A stretch of 22,111 nt of DNA from the NCBI GenBank assembly GCA_943329595.2, contig CALQEM020000033.1, positions 1-22,111 of the forward strand, given 5' to 3'. The translations under genes and the position numbers were made by a program. The stretch's first letter is position 1. Every line of letters begins with the position of its first letter. This DNA is from CAIYMF01 sp943329595 (GTDB lineage Bacteria; Actinomycetota; Actinomycetes; S36-B12; CAIYMF01). The notes under the pieces were generated by a model. The model was not told the DNA's origin. It made no database searches and was given only the letters and a program-made list of their open reading frames with translations. Positions 7,190-15,281 of this stretch are shown here, in pieces.

Positions 7190-9043
7190 GTGGCACAGCA
7201 GAAGAACCTCGCCCGCCCAGGCCGATCGCTGCTCGTGCTGGGCTTGGTCATGCTGGCGCTCGGCGCCCTTGCCCTGTGGCCAGGAGAGTCGCATGCGCCA
7301 CGGCTCGGCCTCGACCTGCGAGGTGGTACCCAGGTCACGCTGACGCCGAGGGCTATCGGCGGCCAGACCATCAGCGACCAGCAGATTCAGCAGTCGGTGG
7401 AGATTATCCGACAGCGCGTGAACGGGCTCGGTGTCGCCGAGGCTGAGGTCACCACCCAGGGCTCGGGGTCCAACGCCTCCATTGTGGTGTCGGTGCCCGG
7501 AGTTAACCAGCAGAGCATTGCCGAAACTCTCAAGCAGACCGCACTGCTCGACTTCCGGGCGGTGGAGGCCGAGACGGCCGGTGCACCCGTTCCCGAGCCG
7601 AGCGCAAGCCCAAGCCCAAGCCCGTCGGCCAGTGCGAGCCCGAGCCCGAGCCCGAGTGTGTCGGCGAGCGCTAGTCCGTCGGCCAGTGCGAGTGCTAGTG
7701 CTAGTGCCAGCTCGAGCGCGAGCTCCCGCCTGGCCAGTCCGTCGGCCAGCCCCTCGGTCACGGGCAATGGGGCTCCCATCCCCAACCTCGTGAAGGCGGC
7801 GACGTCCACGCCGTCACCGAGCATCAGCCCCTCGCCGAGTGCGAGTCCGAGCCCGAGCGCGAGCCCGAGTGCGACACCATCTCCGGAAGTCAGCCCCGCT
7901 GGGGTAGGAGACATGACGCCACCAATCCAGAGCGACGCGAACGACGTGGCCCTGCAGGCCAAGTTCCTGGCCCTCGACTGCTCCGACCCAGCCAACATCA
8001 AGGGTGGCGTGCCCGACGATCCGGCCAAGTGGCTGGTGACCTGCTCGCGCGATGGCCGGGCCAAGTACCTGCTGCAGCCCGCCTTCATCCGGGGCACCAA
8101 CGTCACCGACGCCACCGCGACTCTGCCCACCAGCGGCACGACCTACGTGGTCAACCTGACCTTCGATACCGAGGGCGCCAAGAAGCTTGCCGATGTGAGC
8201 CAGCAGATCTACCAGCTGCAGCCGCCGCAAAACCAGTTCGCCATCGTGCTCGATGGCCTGGTGTTCTCGAGCCCCTACTTCCGTGAGCCCATCCTCGGAG
8301 GCACGGCACAAATCGAGGGGTCGTTCACGGCGCAGGAGGCCAAGGACCTCGCGAACGTGCTCAAGTACGGGGCACTTCCGCTCACCCTCGAGGTCGCTGA
8401 GGTGACTTCGATTTCGCCAACCCTAGGCGATGACCAGTTGCGGGCCGGCATCATCGCTGGGCTCTTGGGCCTGCTACTGGTGGTCATCTACCTACTGATC
8501 TACTACCGCGCACTCGGAATTGTGGCGGTGGTCAGCCTGGTGATTGCGGGCATCATCACCTACCTCGCCTTCGTGGTGCTCGGCCGCACCATCGGGTTCA
8601 CCCTCACCCTGGCGAGTATCGCCGGCGCGATCGTGGCCATTGGTATTACCGCCGACTCGTTCATCGTGTACTTCGAGCGCATCCGCGACGAAATTCGAGA
8701 GGGCCGCACGCTCAAGGTGGCCTGTGAGGCCGGCTGGGTGCGCGCCCGACGAACCATTCTCGCGGCCGACTTCGTGTCGCTGCTCGCGGCCGTGGTGCTG
8801 TACCTTCTCAGCGTCGGTGGGGTGCGCGGCTTCGCGTTCACCCTCGGGTTAACCACCCTCATCGACATCGCGGTCGCCTTCCTCTTTACGCGTCCGCTCG
8901 TGAACCTGGTGGCTCGCAATTCCTGGTTTGCGCGGGGCGGCAAGCTCACCGGACTCGACGCGGCTCGGCTTGGCGTCGATGAAATAGCCACCGGCAAGAC
9001 CGTGCGTGGACGAACGGCGACCACCGCCAGAAAGGAGTCCTGA
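7190..9043 (+). CDS. secD: Protein translocase subunit SecD
   Basis: SecD, with SecF, uses the proton gradient to pull exported proteins out of the Sec channel on the outer face of the membrane. This 617-residue protein has an N-terminal membrane helix (about 12-31), the GLDLRGGTQV motif at its exit, a large extracytoplasmic region, and five C-terminal helices from about residue 417 to 570 with the IGITADSFIVYFERI segment. A Ser/Pro/Ala-rich insert occupies residues 138-237 inside the extracytoplasmic domain, after the first P1 part. Similar but usually shorter inserts are known in actinobacterial SecD. The start is the GTG at 7190, with GAAGGGA upstream. The stop overlaps the secF start (TGATG). 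Confidence 0.97.
   Translation: MAQQKNLARPGRSLLVLGLVMLALGALALWPGESHAPRLGLDLRGGTQVTLTPRAIGGQTISDQQIQQSVEIIRQRVNGLGVAEAEVTTQGSGSNASIVVSVPGVNQQSIAETLKQTALLDFRAVEAETAGAPVPEPSASPSPSPSASASPSPSPSVSASASPSASASASASASSSASSRLASPSASPSVTGNGAPIPNLVKAATSTPSPSISPSPSASPSPSASPSATPSPEVSPAGVGDMTPPIQSDANDVALQAKFLALDCSDPANIKGGVPDDPAKWLVTCSRDGRAKYLLQPAFIRGTNVTDATATLPTSGTTYVVNLTFDTEGAKKLADVSQQIYQLQPPQNQFAIVLDGLVFSSPYFREPILGGTAQIEGSFTAQEAKDLANVLKYGALPLTLEVAEVTSISPTLGDDQLRAGIIAGLLGLLLVVIYLLIYYRALGIVAVVSLVIAGIITYLAFVVLGRTIGFTLTLASIAGAIVAIGITADSFIVYFERIRDEIREGRTLKVACEAGWVRARRTILAADFVSLLAAVVLYLLSVGGVRGFAFTLGLTTLIDIAVAFLFTRPLVNLVARNSWFARGGKLTGLDAARLGVDEIATGKTVRGRTATTARKES
7601..7900 (+). repeat. Low-complexity Ser/Pro/Ala-coding repeats within secD
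   Basis: Imperfect 3- and 6-base repeats of the AGCCCG, AGTGCG and AGTGCTAGT type run through 7601-7745 and again through about 7811-7880. They encode alternating Ser-Pro and Ser-Ala dipeptides. A short non-repetitive stretch (GNGAPIPNLVKAAT) divides the two arrays. Synonymous codons are mixed (AGT/AGC, GCG/GCT/GCC), so the array is not freshly slipped throughout. The encoded segment should be a flexible extracytoplasmic linker. Confidence 0.85.
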
Positions 9044-10188
9044 TGGCAGGCATCGGCTCGCTCGGAGGACGCCTCTACCGGGGCGAGGTCAGCTACGACT
9101 TCGTGGGTCGGCGCAAGCTCTGGTACTCCATCTCGGCCGGCATCCTGATCGTGGCCATCGGGGCCCTCCTGTTCCGCGGTCTTAACCTCGGCATTGAGTT
9201 CAAGGGCGGTGCCGACTTCCAGGTGCCGTCCAGTTCGGCCACGGTCGCGCAGGCGCGCGACGCCACCGTTGAGGCAGGCATCGCCGACCCCATCGTGACT
9301 CAACTCGGCAATGGCAACATCCGAGTGCAGACACGCCCGCTCAGCGCGAATGAGACCGCCGACGTCATCTCGGCACTGGCCAAGACCGCTGGCGTGAAGG
9401 CCGACGACATCAAGGTGCAACTGGTCGGGCCCTCGTGGGGCGCTGATATCACCGGCAAGGCGCTGCAGGGCCTTTTCGTTTTCCTGATCCTCGTCGCGAT
9501 ATTCCTTTCGGTGTACTTCGAGTGGCGTATGGCCATCGCGGCTCTTGTCGCCCTCGTGCACGATGTCGTTATCACGGTGGGCATCTACGCCCTGTCGGGA
9601 TTCGAGGTAACCCCCGCGACCGTGGTGGGCGTGCTGACCATCCTCGGATTCTCGCTCTACGACACTGTCGTGGTGTTCGACAAAGTTAAGGAGAATACGC
9701 GCGGAATCGCTGGGCAGTCGCGCCTCACCTACTCTGGCGCGGCAAACTTGGCGCTCAACCAGACTCTCGTGCGATCGATTAACACGTCGATTGTCGCGCT
9801 GCTCCCGGTGCTTGCGATTCTGGTCATCGGCGCTGGATTCCTGGGTGCCGGCACCCTCAAGGACCTCGCCCTCGCGCTGTTCGTCGGCATGCTGGCCGGC
9901 GCCTACTCGTCGATCTTCATCGCGACTCCGGTACTCTGCCAGATCAAGGAGCGTGACCCCGCCATGCGGGCGGTGGCAGCACGGGTCGCGACGCGCGGCT
10001 CCGGCCGGGCGACCTCAGGTCGTAGTAAGAGCGGAGTGGCGCTCGCCGAGGGAGACGACGACGACCCAGGGTCGGACGGTCCTTCCGGAGCTGACCTCGC
10101 TAGCCAGGTTGATGCCGGTGCTGAGGCCGCGGTGCGCGGCGGCGGCGGGCGAAGCCAGCCTCAGCGCAAACCGCGGAGCAAGCGCTAA
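9043..10188 (+). CDS. secF: Protein translocase subunit SecF
   Basis: SecF is the partner of SecD in proton-driven late steps of export. The 381 residues include a first membrane helix (about 26-45), the LGIEFKGGADFQV motif, a short extracytoplasmic domain, and helices from about residue 145 onwards with VTPATVVGVLTILGFSLYDTVVVFDKVKEN, written here only as a family landmark split as VTPATVVGVLTI and LYDTVVVFDKVKEN. The C-terminal 60 residues form a polar cytoplasmic tail with a GDDDDPGSDG acidic patch and a basic PQRKPRSKR end. AAAGGAG (9031-9037) lies in the end of secD, and the TGATG overlap couples translation to secD. Confidence 0.97.
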   Translation: MAGIGSLGGRLYRGEVSYDFVGRRKLWYSISAGILIVAIGALLFRGLNLGIEFKGGADFQVPSSSATVAQARDATVEAGIADPIVTQLGNGNIRVQTRPLSANETADVISALAKTAGVKADDIKVQLVGPSWGADITGKALQGLFVFLILVAIFLSVYFEWRMAIAALVALVHDVVITVGIYALSGFEVTPATVVGVLTILGFSLYDTVVVFDKVKENTRGIAGQSRLTYSGAANLALNQTLVRSINTSIVALLPVLAILVIGAGFLGAGTLKDLALALFVGMLAGAYSSIFIATPVLCQIKERDPAMRAVAARVATRGSGRATSGRSKSGVALAEGDDDDPGSDGPSGADLASQVDAGAEAAVRGGGGRSQPQRKPRSKR

Positions 10189-10248
10189 GGCGGGTTTGCT
10201 GATGACCTCGTTCCGCGCGCGCGAGTCGATGCGGGGGGTGCCATCTCC

Positions 10249-10254
10249 TACACT
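10249..10254 (+). promoter_or_regulatory. Candidate -10 element (TACACT) for relA
   Basis: TACACT lies 24 bases upstream of the relA start in the 89-bp gap after secF. It fits the TANNNT pattern; no clear -35 is seen. It would give a very short leader that still contains the GGGAGG ribosome binding site at 10265-10270. Confidence 0.35.
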
Positions 10255-10277
10255 CATGGTGACAGGGAGGTGAGGCG

Positions 10278-12587
10278 ATGAGCGAAGAGGTCATAACCCC
10301 GCCGTCGGGCGACCTTGAGCCGATCGAGCCTGAGGTACCCACTGAGCTGTCGGTGGGCTCAGAGTCCGCTGCCGACCGCCGTCTGCGCAGTCGCTTTGCC
10401 CGGCTCGCCCCTGGTCGGCGGGTGGCGCACCCCGAGCTCGAACCGGTGCTTCGCACTCTGCGTCAGTTCCATCCCAAGGCCGACACCGACATTGTCGAGA
10501 GAGCCTACGAGGTCGCGGCCTACCACCATCGAGACCAGCGTCGCCGTAGCGGTGAGGCTTACATCACTCATCCGCTGGCCGTTGCCGGAATCTTGGCCGA
10601 CCTCGGTATGACCTCGCCCACTCTGGCGGCCGCCCTGCTGCACGACACCGTCGAAGACACCGAGTACTCCATCGAGATTTTGCTCGCTGACTTCGGAGAG
10701 GAGATCGCGCGGCTGGTCGACGGGGTCACCAAGCTCGATCGGGTCAAGTACGGGCAAACCACGGCGTCCGAGACCGTGCGCAAGATGGTGGTGGCCATGG
10801 CGCGCGACATCCGGGTGCTGGTCATCAAGCTCGCCGATCGGCTGCATAACATGCGCACGATCCGATGGATGTCGCCTGAGCAGCAGGAAAAGAAGGCGCG
10901 CGAGACCCTGGAGATCTTCGCCCCGCTGGCCCATCGACTGGGCATGAACACCATCAAGTGGGAGCTCGAAGACCTCGCGTTCGCCACGCTGTACCCCAAG
11001 ATGTACGACGAGATCGTGCGCATGGTCGGGCAACGTGCGCCAGAGCGCGACGTCTACCTGCAGGAGGTCGTGGGCATCGTCGACGCCGACATGCGTGGAT
11101 CGCGCATCAAGGGCTCGGTTACCGGGCGCCCGAAGCACTACTACTCAGTGTACCAGAAGATGATCGTGCGTGGGCGTGACCTCTCCGACATCTACGACCT
11201 GGTGGGTGTGCGTATCTTGGTCGAGTCGATCCGCGATTGCTACGCGGTGCTCGGAATACTGCACGCGCGCTGGAATCCGATGCCGGGTCGATTCAAGGAC
11301 TACATCGCGATGCCCAAGTTCACGATGTACCAGTCGTTGCACACCACGGTGATCGGCCCTCAGGGAAAGCCGGTCGAGGTTCAGATCCGTACCAACGAGA
11401 TGCACCGAGCCGCTGAGTACGGGGTGGCCGCGCACTGGCGCTACAAGCAGACCAGTGTGGGCGGCAAGGTCGGACCCGACGATCTCGGTTGGCTGCGGCA
11501 GCTCATGGAGTGGCAGCGCGAGACCGAAGACCCCGACGAGTTCCTCGAGAGTTTGCGCTACGACCTCGCCGAACAGGAGACCTTCGTGTTCACCCCCAAG
11601 GGTGATGTGGTGGCCCTGCCCGCTGGGTCGACGCCCGTCGACTTCGCGTACTCGGTGCACACCGAGGTGGGTCATCACTGCGTCGGAGCCCGCGTGAATG
11701 GCAAGCTGGTGGCACTTGAGTCGACGCTCAGCAATGGTGACGTGGTGGAGATCTTCACCACGAAGTCGGAGAATGCCGGGCCATCACGTGACTGGCTGCT
11801 GTTCGTGCGCAGTGGTCGGGCACGCAGCAAGATCAAGGCCTGGTTCTCCAAGGAGCGACGCGATGAAAGCGTCGAACATGGCAAGGACGCCATCATTCGG
11901 GCGGTGCGCAAGCAGGGGCTCCCGCTGCACCGACTTATCAACACACAGTCGATGTCGGCGGTGGCTCACGAACTGCGGCTCAACGACGTCACCAGCCTCT
12001 ACGCGGCGGTTGGCGAGAATCGAATTTCCGCGGCGACGGTTGTCGAGCGGCTCGTTGCCACGCACGGGGGCGCTGAAGGTACGCTCGAGGATTTCGCCGA
12101 GGCGGCCAGCCCCTCGCGGGTCAGTGGCAAATCTCGTAGTCAGGGCGACCCCGGGGTGGTCATCAAGGGTGTCGACGACGTGTGGGTCAAACTGGCCCGC
12201 TGCTGCACCCCAGTTCCAGGCGACGAAATCCTTGGCTTTGTCACTCGGGGCCAGGGGGTTTCAGTGCACCGGGTGGCGTGCAGCAACGTCACCTCGTTGC
12301 AAGGCGAGCCCGATCGGATCGTCGAGGTTGAGTGGGCTCCCAGCAGCCAGAGCGTGTTCATGGTGAACATCCAGGTGGAGGCACTCGACCGTTCACGACT
12401 GCTGAGCGATGTCACCCGAGCGCTGTCAGACCATCACGTGAACATCCTCAGCGCATCGGTTTCTACCTCGCGCGATCGAGTTGCGCTGAGCCGTTTCACC
12501 TTCGAGATGGCCGACCCCAAACATCTCGGAGCCGTACTCAAGGCGGTACGAGGGGTTGACGGCGTGTTCGACGTGTATCGGGTCTGA
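10278..12587 (+). CDS. relA: Bifunctional (p)ppGpp synthetase/hydrolase, RelA/SpoT (Rsh)
   Basis: Rsh makes and degrades (p)ppGpp for the stringent response. The 769 residues show an HD hydrolase domain (about 70-220) with His122-Asp123 and the following Glu126-Asp127 in ALLHDTVEDTEYS. The synthetase domain (about 265-390) contains GRPKHYYSVYQKM and Arg338-Phe-Lys340-Asp341. The RxKD form of that last motif marks bifunctional enzymes, whereas synthetase-only RelA proteins have ExDD. A TGS domain (436-495), a conserved-cysteine segment (ARCCTPVPGD) and an ACT domain (about 696-769) follow, giving full length. The ATG start has GGGAGG 7 bases upstream. The usual actinobacterial neighbour apt is not between secF and this gene. 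Confidence 0.98.
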   Translation: MSEEVITPPSGDLEPIEPEVPTELSVGSESAADRRLRSRFARLAPGRRVAHPELEPVLRTLRQFHPKADTDIVERAYEVAAYHHRDQRRRSGEAYITHPLAVAGILADLGMTSPTLAAALLHDTVEDTEYSIEILLADFGEEIARLVDGVTKLDRVKYGQTTASETVRKMVVAMARDIRVLVIKLADRLHNMRTIRWMSPEQQEKKARETLEIFAPLAHRLGMNTIKWELEDLAFATLYPKMYDEIVRMVGQRAPERDVYLQEVVGIVDADMRGSRIKGSVTGRPKHYYSVYQKMIVRGRDLSDIYDLVGVRILVESIRDCYAVLGILHARWNPMPGRFKDYIAMPKFTMYQSLHTTVIGPQGKPVEVQIRTNEMHRAAEYGVAAHWRYKQTSVGGKVGPDDLGWLRQLMEWQRETEDPDEFLESLRYDLAEQETFVFTPKGDVVALPAGSTPVDFAYSVHTEVGHHCVGARVNGKLVALESTLSNGDVVEIFTTKSENAGPSRDWLLFVRSGRARSKIKAWFSKERRDESVEHGKDAIIRAVRKQGLPLHRLINTQSMSAVAHELRLNDVTSLYAAVGENRISAATVVERLVATHGGAEGTLEDFAEAASPSRVSGKSRSQGDPGVVIKGVDDVWVKLARCCTPVPGDEILGFVTRGQGVSVHRVACSNVTSLQGEPDRIVEVEWAPSSQSVFMVNIQVEALDRSRLLSDVTRALSDHHVNILSASVSTSRDRVALSRFTFEMADPKHLGAVLKAVRGVDGVFDVYRV

Positions 12588-12596
12588 GGATTGCCA

Positions 12597-12612
12597 GACA
12601 GTGTGAACTGTC
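12597..12612. terminator. Small hairpin between convergent relA and DUF349 gene
   Basis: GACAGT (12597-12602), loop GTGA and ACTGTC (12607-12612) form a perfect 6-bp stem in the 43-bp gap between convergent stops. It could act for either strand. It is short and lacks a T-tract, so it is only a candidate. Confidence 0.35.
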
Positions 12613-12630
12613 GAGGGTTGAGCAGATCTG

Positions 12631-14217
12631 CTACGAGTACTCGGCCAGAGACTTCTGGGCTGCCTCGAGCAGTGGGCGGATGCCTTCGATCGAGGCCGAG
12701 GCTTGAGCGGCTGCGGCGGTGTCGCCCGAAGCTTCCGCACGAACGCGCGCCTTCTCGAGCTTGCTGACCGACTGCTCGAACTTCTCGACTGTCGATTCGG
12801 CAAAGGCGCGCTTGGCCGGGTCGGTGCGGCGCCAGCGCTCGCCCTCGGCGGTCCGCAGAGCCTCCTCGACCTTGCGTAGCCCACCATCAATACGGTCCTG
12901 GTCGCCCCGAGGAACGTGGCCGACTGCCTCCCAGCGCTGCTGGATCGAGCGCAGCGAGCGTGCCGCGGCCTCGGCATCGGTGATGGGTAGTAGCGCCTGC
13001 GCCTCTGCGAGCAGGGCCTGCTTTACCTCGAGGTTGCCGCGCAATTCGACGTCGCGCTCGTTGGTGACCGTGGTGCGTGCCGTGAAGAACGAGTCCTGCG
13101 CGGCCTTGAAGCGCGCCCACCAGGCGTCCTCGTCTTTACGCGGTCCCTTCGGTGCAGCCTTCCAGCGGTCGATGAGCGACCTGAACGCGTTGCTGGTGGG
13201 TCCCCACTCGGTGCTGGTGGCGAGTTGCTCGGCCTCGCCGATGAGGGCCAGCTTCGCGGTCTTGGCAGCGCTGCGCTCAACCTCGAGTTTGGCGAAGTGC
13301 GTGCGTCGGGCCTTGTCGAAGGCTGAACGTGCGGTACTGAAACGTTTCCAGAGCGACTGCTCGCTCGCCCGGTCGCCGTGGGGGAGCACCTTCCACTCGT
13401 CGAGCAACTCGCGGAACCTCTCGCCGGTCGGCTTCCACTGAGTGGAGGCTGCCAGCGACTCAGCCTCGGCCACAAGCTTCTCGCGAGCCGCGATGGCGGC
13501 TGCCTTGGCGGCCGCCTTCTGGGCGCTGCGCCGGGCCCGCTGCACCTCGACCTGGGTGTCGATCTGGTCGCATGTCGAGCGCAGCGCTACGAGGTCGCCC
13601 ACGAAACCGGGGTCGACCAGTGCCTCTCGCACCTTGGCCGCCACGGCAACGGCCGACTCAGGGGTCGCGCGGCCGTCGCGAAGGCGCCGCAGCGACAGGG
13701 ACGCCTCCACTGCGAGGTCGTCGTACTTGCGGGCGTAGAAGGCCAGACCCTCGTCGGGGGTTCCAGCGGCGTAGTGGCCGACCCGAATCTCACCCTCGGG
13801 CGAGAGTAGCCACACCGTTCCGTCGGCGTCGGCGCGGCCGAAGGCGAGGCTAGGTGACGGGCCGGGGGCGGGGGCCGACTCAGTGGTGGGTGCAGGTGCA
13901 GGCGCGGGAACGCGGCGAGGAGTCGGTGAGGGAACGGGGCTGGACGAAGGGGCGACGGCTTCGACGGCGGCTTCCACTACTGGTTCGACTACGGCTTCCG
14001 CGGCGGGCTCGACTACGGCTTCCGCGGCGGGCTCGACTACGGCTTTCGCGGCGGGCTCGACTTCGGCCTCAACGACGGGCTCAACGACGGGCTCGACGAC
14101 CGTCACTGCGGAGTCTGCGGCCACCTGAGTATCGATGGGAGCATCCACTGCGATGAGTTGGGCGGACTCCGGCTCGGCCTGCTGGAGTTCGCTCGGATCG
14201 CTGGGAGGAGTGGTCAT
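12631..14217 (-). CDS. DUF349 domain-containing protein
   Basis: This 528-residue protein has no assigned biochemical activity. Residues 1-122 are low complexity: an acidic VEP/AEAV repeat (about 41-88), then a Pro/Ser/Ala segment. A small conserved block follows (DGTVWLLSPEGEIRVG, 133-148). The C-terminal two thirds are helical and hold at least three DUF349 modules, at about 248-310 (Trp261, Trp275, Trp290), 325-385 (Trp338, Trp352, Trp366/367) and 398-462 (Trp429), with charged coiled-coil-like helices between. No signal peptide or membrane helix is seen, so it is probably cytoplasmic. It starts in a TGATG overlap with the upstream cyclophilin gene and ends 43 bases from the relA stop. A DUF349 gene beside relA is, to my recollection, common in actinobacteria. 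Confidence 0.88.
   Translation of the reverse strand: MTTPPSDPSELQQAEPESAQLIAVDAPIDTQVAADSAVTVVEPVVEPVVEAEVEPAAKAVVEPAAEAVVEPAAEAVVEPVVEAAVEAVAPSSSPVPSPTPRRVPAPAPAPTTESAPAPGPSPSLAFGRADADGTVWLLSPEGEIRVGHYAAGTPDEGLAFYARKYDDLAVEASLSLRRLRDGRATPESAVAVAAKVREALVDPGFVGDLVALRSTCDQIDTQVEVQRARRSAQKAAAKAAAIAAREKLVAEAESLAASTQWKPTGERFRELLDEWKVLPHGDRASEQSLWKRFSTARSAFDKARRTHFAKLEVERSAAKTAKLALIGEAEQLATSTEWGPTSNAFRSLIDRWKAAPKGPRKDEDAWWARFKAAQDSFFTARTTVTNERDVELRGNLEVKQALLAEAQALLPITDAEAAARSLRSIQQRWEAVGHVPRGDQDRIDGGLRKVEEALRTAEGERWRRTDPAKRAFAESTVEKFEQSVSKLEKARVRAEASGDTAAAAQASASIEGIRPLLEAAQKSLAEYS
13985..14056 (-). repeat. Three tandem 24-bp repeats in the DUF349 gene
   Basis: Units 13985-14008, 14009-14032 and 14033-14056 are identical except for one base in the third (TTC to TTT on the plus strand). 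Each encodes eight residues of the VEPAAEAV type on the minus strand; the odd base changes Glu to Lys in one unit. Degenerate relatives flank the array on both sides. Near-identity at the DNA level suggests recent duplication or slippage. Confidence 0.92.
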
Positions 14218-15077
14218 CAGGAGCCCGTCGGGGTGTAGGTGGTGGTGCCGGTAATGATGCTGATGGGCTGCTTGGGTGCCCCGTCGGCCGAGCCTGCGGC
14301 TCCCCGTACACCCTGTGCTCCCACGTACTTGACGATATCGAGACCGGAGGTCACGGTGCCCCAGATGGTGTAACTGGGCGGAAGCGAGGTGTCTTCGTAG
14401 ACGATGAAGAACTGGCTCGCCGCGGTTCCAGGGCCGGCGTTGGCCATCGCAACCGTTCCAGCGGGATAGTCCGGGTTAGCGGAGATCGGCAGATTCTCGT
14501 CGGGCACCACGTAGCCGGGGCCACCGGTGCCATCGCCCTTGGGATCACCGCACTGAAGCACATAGAAGCCCGCCGTGGTGAGTCGGTGGCAGGCGGTGTT
14601 GTTGAAGTACTTCTGGTCGGTGAGGAACACCATGGAATTCGCGGTGACGGGCGCCTTGGCCTGATCGACCCTGATCACGATGGGCCCACAGTTGGTGGTC
14701 AACGTGATGTCGTACGTGCCGGTGGGCTTCAACGTGGCGGGCGGGGCCGTGGGCCACGTGAGGTTGTCGGGGCGCGACGCGGGCGGCGGGGTACACGTCA
14801 CCGCAGCCACCGAGCTCGACGTTGAAGCCGACGGTGAAGGTGAGGCTGACGATGTCTCCGAGGCAGACGGTGAGGGTGTCGCACTCGCCGCTGCGTCGTC
14901 GGTGATCGAGGCCGGTCGCATCAGCCACGCAGCGCCCAGCACCACCACCGCCACCCCCGCGATAGCGGCCACGATGGTGTAAAGGCGCCGTCGACGCTCC
15001 CGCTCCTTCGCACGCCGAGCCTGCTGGCGCTCGTACTTGGCCCGCGCCAATTCGCGCTCGCGCTTCCTGCTTGTCAC
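14217..15077 (-). CDS. Membrane-anchored extracytoplasmic cyclophilin (peptidyl-prolyl isomerase)
   Basis: Cyclophilins catalyse cis-trans isomerisation of peptidyl-prolyl bonds. The 286 residues begin with a highly basic cytoplasmic segment (1-31, Arg/Lys/Glu rich), one membrane helix (32-53), and a Ser/Pro/Ala/Thr linker (about 62-92). The cyclophilin domain runs to the end, with CHRLTTAGFYVLQCGDP, GPGTAASQFFIVYED and IWGTVTSGLDIV as landmarks. The basic segment before the helix predicts the domain outside the membrane, where it could help fold exported proteins. The start is GTG at 15077 with AAGGAG upstream. The stop overlaps the DUF349 start. Mycobacterium has a comparable cyclophilin (annotated ppiB) next to relA. 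Confidence 0.94.
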   Translation of the reverse strand: MTSRKRERELARAKYERQQARRAKERERRRRLYTIVAAIAGVAVVVLGAAWLMRPASITDDAAASATPSPSASETSSASPSPSASTSSSVAAVTCTPPPASRPDNLTWPTAPPATLKPTGTYDITLTTNCGPIVIRVDQAKAPVTANSMVFLTDQKYFNNTACHRLTTAGFYVLQCGDPKGDGTGGPGYVVPDENLPISANPDYPAGTVAMANAGPGTAASQFFIVYEDTSLPPSYTIWGTVTSGLDIVKYVGAQGVRGAAGSADGAPKQPISIITGTTTYTPTGS

Positions 15078-15125
15078 GACACTCCTTGCGGCTAGGGCCC
15101 TCGGGTCCCTCGGGGGACATGAGGC

Positions 15126-15131
15126 AGTCTA
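15126..15131 (-). promoter_or_regulatory. Candidate -10 element (TAGACT) for the cyclophilin-DUF349 operon
   Basis: On the minus strand TAGACT lies 48 bases upstream of the GTG start at 15077. It fits TANNNT, but no -35 hexamer is evident at 16-18 bases. It is the best candidate in the gap for this direction. Confidence 0.35.
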
Positions 15132-15206
15132 GGCGAGGCGCTGGAACGCACGAGGCACCCCCGGCATCGAGGGGGCGGTCGCGCTCGAAGCCGGGCCTCA
15201 GACCGA

Positions 15207-15212
15207 TACGCT
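15207..15212 (+). promoter_or_regulatory. Candidate -10 element (TACGCT) for the MBL-hisS-aspS-rarA-alaS run
   Basis: TACGCT lies 69 bases upstream of the hydrolase start. The -35 region (TCGAAG or CTCGAA) matches consensus poorly. It would drive the long downstream run unless internal promoters exist. Confidence 0.33.
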
Positions 15213-15281
15213 CGTGTCTCGGGCCATCGGCACTACGCGGTCTGTGAACGCCCCAACACACCGATTGTCAGGGAGGTCGTC

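Larger units (their letters stand above)
15078..15281. other. 204-bp divergent intergenic region
   Basis: This is the only long gap in the window. It separates the minus-strand cyclophilin operon from the plus-strand hydrolase-aaRS operon and should carry both promoters. It contains GC-rich inverted repeats, among them CCCCC/GGGGG at 15158-15162 and 15171-15175, and CCCGGC/GCCGGG at 15160-15165 and 15190-15195. No tRNA, small RNA or open frame with a credible ribosome binding site was seen. Confidence 0.6.

Noticed and set aside
7387..8139. Minus-strand frame with Leu/Ala/Gly repeats opposite the secD low-complexity region
   Set aside because: The LALALALGLG-type protein is just the reverse reading of the Ser/Pro/Ala repeats in secD. 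It is not a membrane protein gene.
15158..15195. Nested C/G-rich inverted repeats in the divergent gap as a small RNA or riboswitch
   Set aside because: The arms are short runs of C and G, and no known riboswitch core or T-box is present. They may be terminators or operator-like, but this cannot be supported.
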